Positions 1 to 6,879 of a stretch of DNA of 8,544 nucleotides are shown here, one piece after another. This stretch comes from CAJWKT01 sp964465375 (GTDB taxonomy: Bacteria > Pseudomonadota > Gammaproteobacteria > Steroidobacterales > Rariloculaceae), in contig CAYXIJ010000044.1 of the NCBI GenBank assembly GCA_964465375.1, forward strand, positions 1 through 8,544, in the 5' to 3' direction. Each line of letters begins with the position of its first letter. Positions within the stretch are counted from its first letter, which is position 1. A program made the position numbers and the translations under genes. The notes beneath the pieces were generated by a model that saw only the letters and a program-made list of their open reading frames with translations, was not told the origin of the DNA and did not search any database.

Positions 1-1236
1 CACCTCATCTAACCAGTCTGTCGAAGCACCGGACAAGACGCCCGCGAAGCTGCGTCCGGGACTTCCCTCGAACTCAACTTCGCCGAACCCCAGGTAGTCT
101 AGGATGGTCGCTGGCAAATCGTACTGGCCGATCAAAGCATCACGTGTCTCGCCTGCAGGCACCGATCCGGGATGGCGCACAATGAGCGGAATATTTAAAG
201 CAGCCTCGTAGAGATTGCTGGGCGATGTGGCTGTGACATGGTGCCACAGGCCATGCTGGCCATAGAAATTACCTTGATCGGCAGAATAGATGACCAGCGT
301 ATTTTGATCCAGGCCGGCCTCGCGGAGCGCTGCCATTACCCGGCCAACCGCATCGTCAACAATTGTGTTCTGGGAGGCGACGTTGGCCATGGACTCCGGG
401 TCATTGTGATGGAGAATAGACTGCAGCTTCATGCCTCTCAGGAATTCAGGCAACTCCGGATCCAGAAGCTGCTCGATCAGATTGGGGTTCACTGGCACTC
501 TCGGGAATGACTCGAAGTCGCTCCCCAGATAACTTTCATAGTGCCGGTTCCGGGCAGGCCCGGTGTTGGTGGGCGGATTGAGATAGGGCCCGTCGAGATT
601 GAGCTGCAAATAAAAGGGCTGTTCGGATTTAACATTCCGTAGGTATTCGACAGCCTGGTCTGCAAAAAAATCAACGATGTGCTGATCGTTGACCGGGTAG
701 GTCTGTTCGTTATCAATGATCGTGTTATCCCAAAAATCGAGTGTGTGCCCGTAGCTGAACGTGAGCCAGTGTTGATAACCGATTGAGGCCTGCCAGGGTT
801 GACCGAGGTGCCACTTACCGATGAGTGCCGTTTGGTAGCCCCGGTTACCCAAAGTCAGTGGGAGGGTGCGGAATTCCCTGACCGCGGACCAATCCTGTGG
901 CCATTCCTGCAGCTTGGCATCGTCGAGCCAGTTGTGCACCCCATGCTGTGAGGGCATCAGACCGGTCATCAGGGTTGCGCGGGTCGGTGAGCACATACCG
1001 TTCACTGCAAAGGCACCCGTGAATCGGGTCCCCTCTGCAGCCAGCTGGTCTATGTTCGGCGTGCGAATATCTGGGTTGCCGTAGACACCCAAGAGCGAAG
1101 CTGGTTGGTTATCGGCCAGAATAAACAAAATATTCGGCTGATCCGGTACGCCTGCTTCCTCATCGCCACCGTTAGGCTGTTGCCCGTTTGCAGTTGCGAT
1201 CAGCCAGAGAAAAAAAACGCTAGTTGTCCACTTCAT
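1..1236 (-). CDS. Secreted sulfatase 1, formylglycine-dependent type (C-terminus cut by window edge)
   Basis: Sulfatase/alkaline-phosphatase superfamily enzyme, expected to hydrolyse sulfate esters in the periplasm or outside the cell; substrate unknown. 412 codons are visible with no stop, so the 3' end lies outside the window. Residues 1-19 form a Sec signal peptide ending A-N-G before Q. The core starts at PNILFILADNQ (34-44) and the nucleophile motif is CSPTR with Cys82, the residue converted to formylglycine. GKWHLG (140-145) gives Lys141 and His143, and SADQG (318-322) gives Asp320/Gln321 as metal ligands. The first metal pair is Asp42-Asn43 rather than Asp-Asp, and the usual APHxP segment is replaced by DGPYLNPP (215-222). 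Both variants occur together in a known sulfatase subgroup, so the enzyme is probably active. The ATG is preceded by AGGGG at 6 nt and overlaps the 3' end of the phosphoesterase gene by 17 nt, indicating translational coupling. Confidence 0.93.
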   Translation of the reverse strand, partial: MKWTTSVFFLWLIATANGQQPNGGDEEAGVPDQPNILFILADNQPASLLGVYGNPDIRTPNIDQLAAEGTRFTGAFAVNGMCSPTRATLMTGLMPSQHGVHNWLDDAKLQEWPQDWSAVREFRTLPLTLGNRGYQTALIGKWHLGQPWQASIGYQHWLTFSYGHTLDFWDNTIIDNEQTYPVNDQHIVDFFADQAVEYLRNVKSEQPFYLQLNLDGPYLNPPTNTGPARNRHYESYLGSDFESFPRVPVNPNLIEQLLDPELPEFLRGMKLQSILHHNDPESMANVASQNTIVDDAVGRVMAALREAGLDQNTLVIYSADQGNFYGQHGLWHHVTATSPSNLYEAALNIPLIVRHPGSVPAGETRDALIGQYDLPATILDYLGFGEVEFEGSPGRSFAGVLSGASTDWLDEV

Positions 1237-2452
1237 CAGAATCCCCTGTACCCATCCGGAATGGTTTGCTCAGTGTCACTGTGATTTCCTCGTCTGCATA
1301 CCAACCCTGATAGTAGATATCCCTCGTATGTAAGTAGAACTGTACACGCAGCTGGTCCGATCCGTCGGTGAAGGTCAGGAGTCGACTACTGGGTGGTACC
1401 GTTAAGGGGTTGTGATGACGACTCAGGGCCGCCGCATTGATGAACGTGACCCCCCATTTACGCTCCAGGTAGCGGCGGTCGCCGGTCCTGCGGACCGGAT
1501 TCAGATGGGTGTGGCCACCGAGCCAAACATCAATAGCCTGAGGCGAATCGGCAAGATACTGCTCGAAGGACTGCGCGTCCGGCTTTCCATCGACAAAGTA
1601 AAGATAGGAGGCACCCCGAGGGGCGCCCGTGGCATGGTAGCCGTGGTAGAGCGGCCTCCAGACATCATCACTCTGCCGGGTGAATCCCTCCCATTCACCC
1701 GATGCGGTGGTAGTTTCCTTGAGCATATGGTGGTGGGCGGAGATGATCACTGCGTCCGGATTGCTCTCCACCGTCTGTCTCCACCAGCTGAATGTGTCCC
1801 CGGTCACCGCACCAGCCGGATACCCGCCGACTGCGTTCCCTGCATCGATTTTTCCACGCCCAATCGGGGGTGGAAGATCGTTCCGGTCCGACATGATCAG
1901 AAACAATAGATTGCCAGCCCGGAATGAGTAACGCTCCCAGGTACCTTGTGGCTGATATTTCCGCTTCTCAGGGTCCACGCCGGAAAACAGCGGATTCTCG
2001 CCGAGCGGGTCGACCCACCTCCTGAACCACCACTGGGTTGGCTCCGTATGCAGTGTTGCATCGTGATTGCCGGCCAGACTGTATACATCTTCCCGGCGGT
2101 GGTGCTGCATCACATCGAACTGCCGGACCAGCTCCTCCCCCTCCTCGTCGGTCGGAACACCAAAACCACCCGCGAAGTCTCCCACCGCAATTGCAATGTC
2201 CCAGTCAAATGGGGGTCCGCCAAGCTCACCACCTGACTCAGATTGCCGGATCGCCTCTGCCAGACTCTCCCGGCCCTGCCCAATGTCGGTTCCAACATGG
2301 GCGTCGCCGAACACCCAGACTCTGAACTGGCGCGGCACCTCCTCGCTTGAGGTAACTGAAGAAACCGACCAAACGATGACTAGTAGATAAAACAACGAGG
2401 CACGCCACCGACTCGATCGGCTTGTTTCTTTTTTGCGGAATAATATACTCAT
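1220..2452 (-). CDS. Exported calcineurin-like metallophosphoesterase
   Basis: Metallophosphoesterase of the calcineurin-like superfamily, a two-metal enzyme cleaving phosphate mono- or diesters. The metal-binding motifs are present in order: GDAHVG (Asp50, His52), GDF (Asp92), GNHDA (Asn129, His130), SAHHH (His240/241) and GGHTH (His314, His316). The N-terminus is basic (RKK, RSSRWR) and is followed by a hydrophobic stretch at about 19-33, so the protein is a signal-peptide or membrane-anchored protein with its catalytic domain outside the cytoplasm. The ATG start has no clear Shine-Dalgarno sequence; a TATACT box lies 7 nt upstream, so the mRNA may be leaderless. It is first in the operon and overlaps sulfatase 1 by 17 nt, which links it to sulfated and perhaps phosphorylated substrates. 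The specific substrate (nucleotide, lipid, sugar phosphate) cannot be told from sequence. Confidence 0.9.
   Translation of the reverse strand: MSILFRKKETSRSSRWRASLFYLLVIVWSVSSVTSSEEVPRQFRVWVFGDAHVGTDIGQGRESLAEAIRQSESGGELGGPPFDWDIAIAVGDFAGGFGVPTDEEGEELVRQFDVMQHHRREDVYSLAGNHDATLHTEPTQWWFRRWVDPLGENPLFSGVDPEKRKYQPQGTWERYSFRAGNLLFLIMSDRNDLPPPIGRGKIDAGNAVGGYPAGAVTGDTFSWWRQTVESNPDAVIISAHHHMLKETTTASGEWEGFTRQSDDVWRPLYHGYHATGAPRGASYLYFVDGKPDAQSFEQYLADSPQAIDVWLGGHTHLNPVRRTGDRRYLERKWGVTFINAAALSRHHNPLTVPPSSRLLTFTDGSDQLRVQFYLHTRDIYYQGWYADEEITVTLSKPFRMGTGDSDEVDN
1243..1247 (-). promoter_or_regulatory. Shine-Dalgarno site for sulfatase 1
   Basis: AGGGG on the minus strand, 6 nt before the ATG at 1236. It lies inside the phosphoesterase gene and supports the overlapping start of sulfatase 1. 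Confidence 0.6.
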
Positions 2453-2522
2453 GCGGATAAGTATAGATAAAAATAGTGCTAGTCATTCTTTTAAAAATAC
2501 CAAAAATGTTAGAGGCATCACC
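2453..2522. promoter_or_regulatory. Divergent AT-rich intergenic region with putative promoters
   Basis: This 70-bp spacer between the phosphoesterase start (minus) and the sulfatase 2 start (plus) must hold the 5' control region of both units. It is much richer in A/T than the flanking genes. On the minus strand TATACT (2465-2460) matches the sigma70 -10 consensus at 5 of 6 bases, but no good -35 is seen 16-18 bp upstream. On the plus strand TATAGA (2462-2467) overlaps it. Shared control of both units is likely from geometry; no recognisable operator was identified. Confidence 0.5.
2511..2515 (+). promoter_or_regulatory. Shine-Dalgarno site fixing the sulfatase 2 start
   Basis: AGAGG followed by a 7-nt spacer and ATG at 2523. 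Together with the lipoprotein signal that starts at this ATG, it decides the start over a longer in-frame TTG at 2433. Confidence 0.6.
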
Positions 2523-4187
2523 ATGAAAAATAACGCCGGCCTGGTTGCAACCATGCTTTTTATCGGAATTTCCGGATGCTCGCCGGAAAATTCAGAAGTA
2601 GACCAAAGCCTATCAAGCCAGGCAGCACCTGCAGACGCGCGCCGTCCCAATATTCTATTTATCGTGGCAGATGATATTGGATTCACCGATGTAGGTGCGT
2701 TTGGCAGTGAGATCTCCACACCCAATCTGGATAAGCTTGCTTATGGGGGGCTGCGCCTCAACAACCTTCACGCGGCCCCGGCCTGCCGAAATATGCGGCT
2801 GATGCTGATGTCCAGTGCAGGCACTTCAGCTGCTAATCACCCTATGCCCGGGGCGTTTCGCAACGGTGTGCTCAGCCTGAACTATGCGACGATTCCGGAA
2901 TTGCTGCAGGATGCAGGCTACGCGACCTACGCAACTGGCAAATGGGACCTGGGGGAAATCGAGGGCTACACACCAGGGGCACGTGGATTTGACCGCTACT
3001 TCACAGCACTGGCCGGTGCTGCCAGCTACTTTGCCGAGCCCCTGTTCCCTGATGTCCCAGCGTACCGGTACGAGGAGGACGGCCGAACCGTAGAACTCAC
3101 CGAACTCCCGAATGACTTCTACGCGACTGAGTACTTCACAGACAAAATGCTTGGATACCTGCGATCAACCGAGGAAGGCACGCCCTGGTTTGCCTACATG
3201 CCCTACACCGCTCCCCACTGGCCACTGCAGCTACCTGAAGATTGGCTCGACCGTTACGCGGGCCGCTATGACGCAGGCTATGATGAGCTACGAGAACAGC
3301 GCTTTGAGCAGGCAACGGCAGCCCGCGTCCTGCCGCCCGGTGCAAGTCTAGAAGGATTTGAGCCGCTGGCCGAACCCTGGGCCAATCTGAGTCCAGACGA
3401 GCAACGTCGATATAGTCGGGCCCAGGAAATTTACGCGGGGATGATCGAGTACCTTGATATGAGTATCGGCCGGGTCATCAATTATTTGGAAGAAAGCGGA
3501 CAACTCGACAATACCGTGATTGTTTTCACGGCTGACCATGGTGCATCCTCCGGCGAGCACGGCGTAGATACCGGACGGCTAAGTTTTGGCAGAGGAGGGC
3601 CGAGCATACCGGACGGCACCGACAACAGCTTGGAAAATTTCGGTCGTCCCGGGTCATTTATCGACCATGGACGAGGATTCGGTGAAGCAGCTACGGCGCC
3701 GTTCAAATTCCAGAAAAGCAGCCTGAGCGAAGGCGGCCTTCGTGCGGCCGCATTCGTCCATTATCCAGCGACAGTTGCAGCAGGTGGTGTCAGCAATGCC
3801 TTTATGACCATGATGGACATTCTGCCAACCTTCATGGAAGTCGCCGGTACGAAACATCCAGGGGCGGGGCTTTTTAACGGTCGGCAGGTTAACGATATTG
3901 CCGGCCGCTCAGCCTGGCCTCACCTGACAGGAAACGCATCAACAGTTCACTCACCGACCGAAAGTGCCGGCTGGTCAGGGGGTAACGGGTTTGCGGGTAA
4001 CGGGGGTGCACTGATACGAGGAGACTACAAAATCATTGATCAGCCATCTCCCGGGGGTGGTATGGGTACCATGCCATGGCGACTTTATAACCTTGCCAAT
4101 GATCCAGGCGAAACGCGTGACCTTGCTATGGAGAATCCAGAGCTTGTCGCTGAGCTTGTCGCCGAATGGGAAGCTAACTGGCACTAA
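2523..4187 (+). CDS. Lipoprotein sulfatase 2 (AtsA-like) with altered active site
   Basis: Sulfatase-superfamily lipoprotein of 554 residues, close to the length of AtsA-type arylsulfatases. The N-terminus is a lipoprotein signal with lipobox ISGC (Cys19). The fold signature is intact: RPNILFIVADD (41-51, Asp50/Asp51), GKW (Lys140), TAPHWP (His232), FTADHG (Asp338/His339) and PFKFQKSSLSEGG (Lys397). Two catalytic positions are not. The CxPxR motif reads CRNMR (Cys88 to Arg92), with Asn replacing the Pro used by maturation enzymes, followed by an atypical LMLMSSAG. The GKWHLG His is Asp142 (codon GAC). The frame is open throughout, so this is not a frameshift artefact. It could be an inactive or binding-only relative, or an enzyme with changed maturation or chemistry. 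It is divergent from the phosphoesterase-sulfatase 1 pair and converges on the DUF6152 gene 26 bp away. Confidence 0.9.
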   Translation: MKNNAGLVATMLFIGISGCSPENSEVDQSLSSQAAPADARRPNILFIVADDIGFTDVGAFGSEISTPNLDKLAYGGLRLNNLHAAPACRNMRLMLMSSAGTSAANHPMPGAFRNGVLSLNYATIPELLQDAGYATYATGKWDLGEIEGYTPGARGFDRYFTALAGAASYFAEPLFPDVPAYRYEEDGRTVELTELPNDFYATEYFTDKMLGYLRSTEEGTPWFAYMPYTAPHWPLQLPEDWLDRYAGRYDAGYDELREQRFEQATAARVLPPGASLEGFEPLAEPWANLSPDEQRRYSRAQEIYAGMIEYLDMSIGRVINYLEESGQLDNTVIVFTADHGASSGEHGVDTGRLSFGRGGPSIPDGTDNSLENFGRPGSFIDHGRGFGEAATAPFKFQKSSLSEGGLRAAAFVHYPATVAAGGVSNAFMTMMDILPTFMEVAGTKHPGAGLFNGRQVNDIAGRSAWPHLTGNASTVHSPTESAGWSGGNGFAGNGGALIRGDYKIIDQPSPGGGMGTMPWRLYNLANDPGETRDLAMENPELVAELVAEWEANWH

Positions 4188-4213
4188 ATAGATAGCCGAG
4201 CCTGTTGGGTTGG

Positions 4214-4606
4214 TTAATCCGGTGTACCGGAAAATAGCTTTTGACCACCGGGAAGAGTCGCAGCAGAGAGACTTGCAGTGGGGCTATCATTACGGGCCTG
4301 CCAACCCTGAACCTCAAGTACTGTACCGGCTGGTACATCTGCAGGACGCCAGCCACGCCTGAATAAAACATTAGCAGCCACGGTCTCAAAGGCCCAGTTG
4401 ACTACCTCACCGTTCGAATTCTCAACATCAACGTAGATCCAAGCATGCGGATTGGACCACTTCATTTCGGTGACCATGCCCTTTAGGTGAACTGGTTTTT
4501 CTTTGTCAAACTCAGCCGCAAACGCATGATGCGCAAATGCGCTATTAAAAAAGTTCATGGGAACAAGAATAAGAATTGCAGTTGCTAACTTGAATAAATA
4601 AGTCAT
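4214..4606 (-). CDS. Secreted DUF6152 family protein
   Basis: Small exported protein of 130 residues that I recognise as DUF6152, a family of unknown function. A Sec signal peptide (1-25) ends AFA, so the mature protein should begin His-His-Ala-Phe-Ala-Ala-Glu-Phe-Asp. Family hallmarks follow: PVHLKGMVTEMKWSNPHAW (38-56), then a short beta-rich domain including WRPADVPAGTVLEVQGW (86-102). With no Cys in the mature part, His26, His27, His40 and His54 are its candidate metal ligands. The start lies 3 nt after the stop of the 515-residue gene, with GAGGA about 9 nt upstream inside that gene, so the two are cotranscribed and probably translationally coupled. A joint function with the neighbouring secreted protein is inferred from this arrangement; no activity can be assigned. 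Confidence 0.88.
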   Translation of the reverse strand: MTYLFKLATAILILVPMNFFNSAFAHHAFAAEFDKEKPVHLKGMVTEMKWSNPHAWIYVDVENSNGEVVNWAFETVAANVLFRRGWRPADVPAGTVLEVQGWQARNDSPTASLSAATLPGGQKLFSGTPD

Positions 4607-4609
4607 GTG

Positions 4610-6157
4610 TTATTCCTCATCAATTTGACGCGCACGATATTCGTCTCGGACGTCTTTTAGGTGCTGGAGATCTCCATTGTCTTCCAGGCATGCAACTTCG
4701 AGTAGTTCTTGGTTTTCACGATTGAATGGCATTTCGATGGTCCATGGGCGCGTGTACGGAATTGGGTCTGAGACGGTTGCCCGGTAAATTATTTGGTTTT
4801 CGCTTACCGGCGTGAAAGTTTCGACAACGGTTTGCATGTGACTTACGACATCGCCTGTTTCGTTAAGCCATGATTTCCCGTTGAAATTTTGAGATTCCAC
4901 AACAAGCGTATCTTCCTCCCAGCTACCGATAGAATGACCTTGCCACAAACGTATTGTATCGGGTGGACGACTATGATCATCTAACGCAATCCTTCGCCAT
5001 GACATGCGCTCATAAAGAATCAATATGTAACCAGGTGGTTGTATCATAAAAAATGGTGCGGGCACATAGTGCGAACGTGGAATACCTGCTACAAAGCAGT
5101 GTGCAGTAGGGTCATCATATCCTCGATGTGGTAACTCACGATCGACTCTTTCAGCTCTAGCCCACGCTTGATAAGGCAACATTCCATCAGCAGGATCAAC
5201 AACCTGTCCTCTGCTGGGTGGCAGCAGGGTGTCCCCATCATGTTTTTCTAAGCCATAGTTTGCACCACCCGCATCAGCCATAAAGTAGCCGCTTATGTTC
5301 GGGGTACCATCTGAGAGTCGTGGAATTTCCGCCGGTGTCGTTGGCAGCAGGAGACCTTCGCTAGCGTCTGCATCAAACAGCTCGTTATCTACGGGAATTG
5401 GGGCTGGATACCACGTGTTTTCATCTCTTTCAAAATCACCGTTAGCCTCTTCTTTTTCCGCCTGGCACTGGTACTCAAGAATACCGTCCATGTGTGTCTG
5501 CCGTTGCAGCTCCAGTTTGATAGTCCAGGGTCGCGTAAAAACCTTTGGATCATCGATCGTTGCCTCATATTCGATGGTATCGGTATCGAGTAGTTGGTAG
5601 CGTTCTGTAACGAGTATTTCCTCACTATGGAAATTTCCGGACGCGTCCAGCCATGTTTTATCATTCTGATCTATAACCTCAACAACCAGCACGTCTCCTT
5701 CCCAATGACCCCGAGAGTTTCCCATCCACGATTCAATCCCGGCATAAAGTGGCGGTGATCCATTCGTATAAATTAGTCGAAATACCTGTTGCCACTCGAA
5801 AGTGATTGCGATGTGGTTTGTGGTTTGGAAAATTTGGAATGGAGACTCCATTGCCATGATTCGTGGTACGCCTGGTAAAAAACAGTTCCGCAGAGGGTCT
5901 TCAGAAGAACGATTTTCAAAGTTTCTTAGCTGTTGCTCAGAAGCCCAGGGCTGGTACGGGATTGTTCCACCATCAACGACACTCATACCGGCAGGCATGT
6001 CATGTCGGGCGACATGATCCTCAAGGTTGTAGGAGGCACGATCCACCGGCTGCCAAATGCCCTGCAAATCTGGTTTGCCGTCCGCAGTCCGGGGTAACGT
6101 TTGACCAGATGCCGGTCCAGCGACCAAAGCCAGAAGAATTAATAGATGTGGCAACAT
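4610..6157 (-). CDS. Secreted two-domain protein of unknown function with internal duplication
   Basis: Exported protein of 515 residues (signal peptide 1-18, ASG before Q) that I cannot assign to a named family. It consists of two homologous halves, about 22-253 and 279-510, offset by about 260 residues. Matching blocks are RTADGKPDLQG with RLSDGTPNISG, PYQPWA (67) with PYQAWA (328), CFLPGVPR with CFVAGIPR, GHWEGDVLVVE (150) with GSWEEDTLVVE (411), KTWL with KSWL, and FTRPWTI (207) with YTRPWTI (468). Each half has exactly two cysteines at equivalent places (92/231 and 354/490), suggesting one disulfide per half. Abundant conserved Trp and aromatic residues suggest a beta-rich binding fold; this is inference. 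The ATG follows AAGGG at 6 nt and lies 2 nt after the GNAT stop. The gene is followed 3 nt later by the DUF6152 gene. Confidence 0.88.
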   Translation of the reverse strand: MLPHLLILLALVAGPASGQTLPRTADGKPDLQGIWQPVDRASYNLEDHVARHDMPAGMSVVDGGTIPYQPWASEQQLRNFENRSSEDPLRNCFLPGVPRIMAMESPFQIFQTTNHIAITFEWQQVFRLIYTNGSPPLYAGIESWMGNSRGHWEGDVLVVEVIDQNDKTWLDASGNFHSEEILVTERYQLLDTDTIEYEATIDDPKVFTRPWTIKLELQRQTHMDGILEYQCQAEKEEANGDFERDENTWYPAPIPVDNELFDADASEGLLLPTTPAEIPRLSDGTPNISGYFMADAGGANYGLEKHDGDTLLPPSRGQVVDPADGMLPYQAWARAERVDRELPHRGYDDPTAHCFVAGIPRSHYVPAPFFMIQPPGYILILYERMSWRRIALDDHSRPPDTIRLWQGHSIGSWEEDTLVVESQNFNGKSWLNETGDVVSHMQTVVETFTPVSENQIIYRATVSDPIPYTRPWTIEMPFNRENQELLEVACLEDNGDLQHLKDVRDEYRARQIDEE

Positions 6158-6159
6158 GA

Positions 6160-6645
6160 TTAACCCTTAGTAAAATCCATTTCCATTATTTCATAACCGG
6201 TGTTTGTCATGCCAAGGGATAGGTACGTTTTTTGAGCGTGTTTGTTGTGTTTTTCAACATAAAGACGAATCCCGCAGCAACTTGGTTTTTCTTTTGCTAT
6301 CAATTTTAAATGATTATATAAGGCAGAAAATACTCCACGGCGTCGATATTCACCTAAGACATAGGCACTTTGTATCCACCACATAAAACCATTTCGCCAG
6401 TCACTCCATTCATGGGTAACCATAAGTTGACCAATGACCGTGTCGTTATATTCAGCTACCCAATATTGTCCTTTTGATGTGTCATTAATCGCTGATTCGA
6501 CGCCTGATTCTACTACTGGCTGATCAAGTAAAAGCTCTTCTGTTTCTTTGGCCATCAAACAATTATAAGCAACAATTTTATTGATATCGTTTGAAGTAGC
6601 TTCACGGATCTCAAGGTTCACTATCTTTCTTCTGTGTAAACTCAT
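6160..6645 (-). CDS. GNAT family N-acetyltransferase
   Basis: Cytoplasmic acetyl-CoA-dependent acetyltransferase of the GNAT fold, 161 residues; acceptor substrate unknown. The strand YWVAEYNDTVIGQLMVT (61-77) is the typical central beta region. YVLGEYRRRGVFSALYNHL (95-113) is motif A, with RRRGVF forming the acetyl-CoA pyrophosphate loop. VEKHNKHAQKTYLSLGM (130-146) is motif B, with the Asn and Tyr usual there. I chose the ATG at 6645 over an in-frame GTG at 6663. The ATG overlaps the upstream stop as ATGA, has GGAG 8 nt upstream, and matches usual family N-termini. The coupling joins it to the CPXCG gene, and the next gene starts 2 nt after its stop, so it belongs to the same transcript. 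Confidence 0.9.
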   Translation of the reverse strand: MSLHRRKIVNLEIREATSNDINKIVAYNCLMAKETEELLLDQPVVESGVESAINDTSKGQYWVAEYNDTVIGQLMVTHEWSDWRNGFMWWIQSAYVLGEYRRRGVFSALYNHLKLIAKEKPSCCGIRLYVEKHNKHAQKTYLSLGMTNTGYEIMEMDFTKG

Positions 6646-6833
6646 GTCTCGTTCTCCGTGCACGCCTCTAGTCCTATCACCTCACCAAGCTCCGCCTGAT
6701 AACGAATCAGAATAGGCCGGCAACATACAAAACAATCCTCAAAATATTTCTGCGTTGGAACCGAAACATCGAGAATGATGCCGATTTTTTCTCCGCAGTA
6801 TGGGCAAAGGATGTTTCGTTCGACATTCAGCAC
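6642..6833 (-). CDS. CPXCG motif cysteine-rich protein
   Basis: Small cytoplasmic protein of 63 residues in the CPXCG cysteine-rich family, probably a zinc-ribbon-like domain of unknown function. It shows CPYCGE (Cys10, Cys13) and EDCFVCCRP (Cys34, Cys37, Cys38), the spacing and length typical of the family, with a Q-Y-x-E-D-C block before the second pair. The start is a GTG; there is no in-frame ATG downstream of the preceding in-frame TAG, and GGAG lies 11 nt upstream, a somewhat long spacing. The stop overlaps the GNAT start as ATGA. It begins 46 nt after the amidohydrolase stop, so it is probably read through from that gene. Confidence 0.85.
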   Translation of the reverse strand: MLNVERNILCPYCGEKIGIILDVSVPTQKYFEDCFVCCRPILIRYQAELGEVIGLEACTENET

Positions 6834-6879
6834 AGCTGCTTCATCTCCAGAAACTGTGGCGTACGCATCAATCTAAAAG

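Noticed and set aside
1412..1909. Plus-strand open frame of 165 codons
   Set aside because: It lies wholly opposite the phosphoesterase, whose catalytic motifs are intact; the translation shows no domain or signal.
2433..2522. Longer sulfatase 2 start from an in-frame TTG at 2433, adding 30 residues
   Set aside because: The extension would place a polar basic segment before a clean lipoprotein signal, and would overlap the divergent gene. The ATG at 2523 has AGAGG at a proper distance.
4218..4231. Inverted repeat with a 5-bp stem and 4-nt loop at the convergent junction, considered as a terminator
   Set aside because: The stem is short, no U-tract follows on either strand, and it lies inside the 3' end of the DUF6152 gene.
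6646..6663. GNAT start at the GTG at 6663
   Set aside because: The ATG at 6645 overlaps the upstream stop as ATGA, has GGAG 8 nt upstream, and gives a more typical N-terminus.
6827..6868. 13-codon minus-strand frame ending across the CPXCG start, considered as a leader peptide
   Set aside because: It has no Shine-Dalgarno site and no attenuator-like structure; the length is expected by chance.
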